The position numbers and the translations under genes are program-made. DNA of 37,452 bases from DASTQL01 sp035761805 (lineage in GTDB: Bacteria; Actinomycetota; Actinomycetes; Jiangellales; Jiangellaceae): NCBI GenBank assembly GCA_035761805.1, contig DASTQL010000170.1:1-37452 (forward strand). The letters are read 5' to 3'. Of the stretch, positions 35,543 to 37,452 are shown in pieces. Under the pieces are notes generated by a model. That model ran no database searches, was not told the DNA's origin, and saw only the letters and a list, made by a program, of their open reading frames with translations. The first letter of the stretch is position 1. The number at the start of each line of letters is the position of its first letter.

Positions 35543-36289
35543 TCAGCGGAGGCGGCTCACAACCTCGACGAGGAGGGGGGCGACGACCAGTGCGGGGAGG
35601 AGGTCGCCGACCGGCAGAGGCTTCAGCCGCAGCAGGCGCAGGGCCACGCCGACCAGCAACAGGCCGCCCGTCGCCGTGATCGCGGCGACGGCGCCCGTGG
35701 AGAGCACGTCACCTGCGACCAGCCCGACCAGGGTCAGCCCGCCCTGCACGACGAGCACCACCAGCGCACTGGCCATCACGCCCCAGCCGAGGGTGGCCGC
35801 GAACGCGATCGACGCGAAGCCGTCCAGCACCGACTTGACGGCGAGCTGCTCGTAGCCCTGCCCGAGCCCGTCCGACAGTGACCCGAGGATCGTCAGCGGG
35901 CCGACACAGAAGAGCAACGACGCCGTGACGAAACCCTCGACGAACCGGCGGCGGGACTCCCCGCCGGCTCCTCGGACGAGCAGATGCTGCAGCGTCCCGC
36001 CGAGACCTTCGAGGCGCGCCTCGACCCTGAGCAGGGACCCGGCGATCCCGCCGAGCAGCAGCGAGCCGAGGACGACGAGCACCGGCGCCGAGCCGCCGAC
36101 CTCGGCGACCAGGTCCGCGTCGAGCACCGCCGCCGTCGACAGCCCGGCGACCATCAGCGTGACCAGGCCGAGAGCGTCGGTGACCACGTCGCGAGTGCGC
36201 TGCGGGAGCCGGTGACCCACGAGCAGGCCCAGCCCCGAGCCCACGACGACGGCCACGACGTTGAGGACGGTGCCGAAGCCGACGAACAC
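35543..36289 (-). CDS. DUF554 family membrane protein
   Basis: This 248-residue polytopic protein matches DUF554 (YdfK-like). It opens with GFGTVLNVVAVVVGSGLGLLVGHRLP and contains ALGLVTLMVAGLSTA, GSLLGGIAGSLLRVE-type segments (here LLLGGIAGSLL), the central FVEGFVTASLLFCVGPLTILGSLSDGL and a C-terminal run of hydrophobic helices. About seven to eight membrane segments are predicted. Function is uncharacterised; transport has been proposed for the family from topology only. GTG 36289 is the best start, 5 nt after the thioesterase stop, so the two genes are probably co-transcribed. The binding site is weak. Confidence 0.88.
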   Translation of the reverse strand: MFVGFGTVLNVVAVVVGSGLGLLVGHRLPQRTRDVVTDALGLVTLMVAGLSTAAVLDADLVAEVGGSAPVLVVLGSLLLGGIAGSLLRVEARLEGLGGTLQHLLVRGAGGESRRRFVEGFVTASLLFCVGPLTILGSLSDGLGQGYEQLAVKSVLDGFASIAFAATLGWGVMASALVVLVVQGGLTLVGLVAGDVLSTGAVAAITATGGLLLVGVALRLLRLKPLPVGDLLPALVVAPLLVEVVSRLR

Positions 36290-36294
36290 CGCCG

Positions 36295-36723
36295 CTACCC
36301 GGCGTCGACCAGGAGGCAGGTGATCCGCGCTGTGCACACGCGGCGGCCTCCGTCGTCCTCGATCTCGACGGCGTAGGTCGCCACGCGGCGACCCTGGTGC
36401 AGCGGTACGGCGGTCCCCGTGACGTGTCCGCGCTGCGCGGCCCGGTGGTGCGTGGCGTTGATGTCGATGCCCATCGGGACGAGCTCCGGGAGCCCGTGCA
36501 GGGAGGCGGCGACCGAGCCCAGGCTCTCGGCGAGCACGCAGGACGCCCCGCCGTGCAGGAGGCCGAAGGGCTGGGTGTTGCCCTCGACCGGCATCGTCGC
36601 AACCACGCGGTCGGGCCGGGCCTCGACGTACCGGATGCCCATCCGCTCGTCGAGGGCACTGGTCGGGATGGAGGCCAGGACGGCCTCCTGGTCGTCCCAG
36701 TCCGGGGCCACGGGGACTGTCAT
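36295..36723 (-). CDS. Hotdog-fold thioesterase (PaaI/YdiI type)
   Basis: This 142-residue single hotdog domain resembles PaaI/MenI-type acyl-CoA thioesterases. It has LDERMGIRYVEA at the start, NTQPFGLLHGGASCVLAESLGSVAA with the conserved HGG and catalytic acidic residue, and GIDINATHHRAAQRGHVTGTA, the region that in the family carries the N-H-x-R-type substrate contacts. CoA-ester substrate is unknown; phenylacetyl-CoA-type or menaquinone-pathway compounds are both possible. The ATG at 36723 is supported by a TAGTCT -10 box 6 nt upstream. It lies divergent to polA, an arrangement seen in other actinobacteria. Confidence 0.9.
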   Translation of the reverse strand: MTVPVAPDWDDQEAVLASIPTSALDERMGIRYVEARPDRVVATMPVEGNTQPFGLLHGGASCVLAESLGSVAASLHGLPELVPMGIDINATHHRAAQRGHVTGTAVPLHQGRRVATYAVEIEDDGGRRVCTARITCLLVDAG

Positions 36724-36729
36724 GGCCGC

Positions 36730-36739
36730 AGACTAGGGT
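36730..36739. promoter_or_regulatory. Overlapping divergent -10 boxes for thioesterase gene and polA
   Basis: On the minus strand TAGTCT (36735-36730) precedes the thioesterase ATG by 6 nt. On the plus strand TAGGGT (36734-36739) precedes the polA GTG by 7 nt. The two hexamers share the palindromic TA at 36734-36735. Both genes appear leaderless and the start codons are only 23 nt apart, so the promoters should not be occupied at the same time. Confidence 0.55.
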
Positions 36740-36746
36740 GGCCGCC

Positions 36747-37452
36747 GTGCCCGAGACCCCCACCCCCCGACCCGGCCCCGGTGCCGGTGGGACCCGTCCG
36801 CGGCTGCTCCTGCTCGACGGGCACTCCCTGGCCTACCGGGCCTTCTACGCGTTGCCGCTGGAGAACTTCTCGACCACCACCGGACAGCCCACCAACGCGG
36901 TCTACGGGTTCACCTCCATGCTCATCAACGTGCTGCGCGACGAGAAGCCCACGCACGTCGCGGTCGCGTTCGACGTCTCGCGCGCCACCTTCCGCAGCGA
37001 GGTCTTCGCCGACTACAAGGCCAACCGGACCAAGGCGCCGGACGAGTTCCACGGCCAGGTCGCCCTCGTCAAGGAGGTCCTCGAGGCCCTGCGGATCCCG
37101 GTCGTGGAGGCACCGGGCTACGAGGCCGACGACGTCATCGCCACCCTTGCCGCGCGCGCCGGCGAGGAGGGCTTCGACGTGGAGATCTGCACGGGCGACC
37201 GCGACGCGTTCCAGCTGGTCGACCACGCGATCACCGTCCTCTACGTGATGCGCGGTGTCTCCGAGCTGACCAGGATGACGCCGGAGGCGGTGCAGGCCCG
37301 CTACGGCGTCGATCCGTCGCTCTACCCCGACCTCGCCGCGCTGGTCGGCGAGTCCAGCGACAACCTGCCCGGCGTGCCCGGCGTCGGGCCGAAGACCGCG
37401 GCGAAATGGCTGGAGCTGTACGGCGGCTTGGAGAATCTGGCGGCCCACGCCG
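36747..37452 (+). CDS. polA: DNA polymerase I, N-terminal part (5' nuclease domain)
   Basis: The frame is open from GTG 36747 to the window end (235 codons), so the gene is truncated by the window. The visible part is the 5'-3' exonuclease (FEN-type) domain: LLLLDGHSLAYRAFYALP, TNAVYGFTSMLINVL, VAFDVSRATFRSE, DYKANRTKAP, the metal-binding GYEADDVIATLA and TGDRDAFQLV, and the helix-hairpin-helix GESSDNLPGVPGVGPKTAAKWL. A Pro-rich tail of about 18 residues precedes the fold. The start is set by the TAGGGT box 7 nt upstream. The polymerase domain and any proofreading-like domain lie beyond the window. Confidence 0.96.
   Translation, partial: MPETPTPRPGPGAGGTRPRLLLLDGHSLAYRAFYALPLENFSTTTGQPTNAVYGFTSMLINVLRDEKPTHVAVAFDVSRATFRSEVFADYKANRTKAPDEFHGQVALVKEVLEALRIPVVEAPGYEADDVIATLAARAGEEGFDVEICTGDRDAFQLVDHAITVLYVMRGVSELTRMTPEAVQARYGVDPSLYPDLAALVGESSDNLPGVPGVGPKTAAKWLELYGGLENLAAHA

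Overview
This 37.5 kb window is a very GC-rich chromosomal segment from an actinobacterium. The evidence is a high-GC codon bias with many GTG starts, chains of 4-nt gene overlaps, TANNNT -10 boxes placed 7 nt before leaderless starts, PriA in place of TrpF, an ANTAR regulator of the PdtaR type, TIGR02234 and HGxxPAAW trp-associated membrane proteins, and the order his - trp - lgt - gltBD - pyk - tRNA - pdtaR - branched-chain transporter - polA. It looks like a non-mycolate lineage, but I cannot fix the family from sequence alone. Apart from one pseudogene it reads as conserved core chromosome: I see no prophage, IS element or CRISPR.

Layout. 1-3525: histidine operon hisC(partial)-hisB-hisH-priA-ridA-hisF. 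3577-4206 (-): TIGR03085-family protein. 4273-7880: two-gene heterodimeric ABC exporter. 7935-11072: hisI-trpE followed by three small membrane-protein genes (TIGR02234, HGxxPAAW, DUF2752). 11103-11594 (-): DUF4190-like protein. 11782-16849: trpC-trpB-trpA-mauE/doxX-dsbA-lgt, translationally coupled almost throughout. 16904-17641: VIT1/CCC1-type transporter. 17787-25372: glutamate synthase gltB, gltD and a second, tandem gltD paralogue. 25464-25677: DJ-1/PfpI pseudogene. 25786-27327: pyk, whose 3' end overlaps an antisense tRNA gene with anticodon CAA. 27415-28017: pdtaR. 28127-30962: two branched-chain amino acid/amide-type binding lipoproteins. 31219-35363 (-): livF, livG, livM, livH, convergent to them. 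35543-36723 (-): DUF554 membrane protein and hotdog thioesterase. 36747-end: polA, cut by the window edge.

How the genes work together. The left half makes histidine and tryptophan; PriA can serve both pathways, which fits the mixing of his and trp genes. The trp operon runs into a periplasmic redox pair (MauE/DoxX and DsbA-like) and Lgt, the enzyme that starts lipoprotein maturation. Lgt would act on lipoproteins such as the two binding proteins further along. The gltBD block provides ammonia assimilation, and pyk/pdtaR/liv covers glycolysis, signalling and amino-acid uptake.

Most interesting points: the tandem gltD pair with a near-identical 135-bp tract, a class-I-shaped tRNA with a leucine anticodon antisense to the pyk 3' end, overlapping divergent -10 boxes between polA and the thioesterase gene, the LivH permease carrying an exported N-terminal Ig-like domain, the Pro/Ser/Thr-rich insert inside one binding protein, and the uncharacterised membrane-protein trio inside the trp region. 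I did not find a clearly new multi-gene system; the trp-embedded membrane trio is the best candidate.
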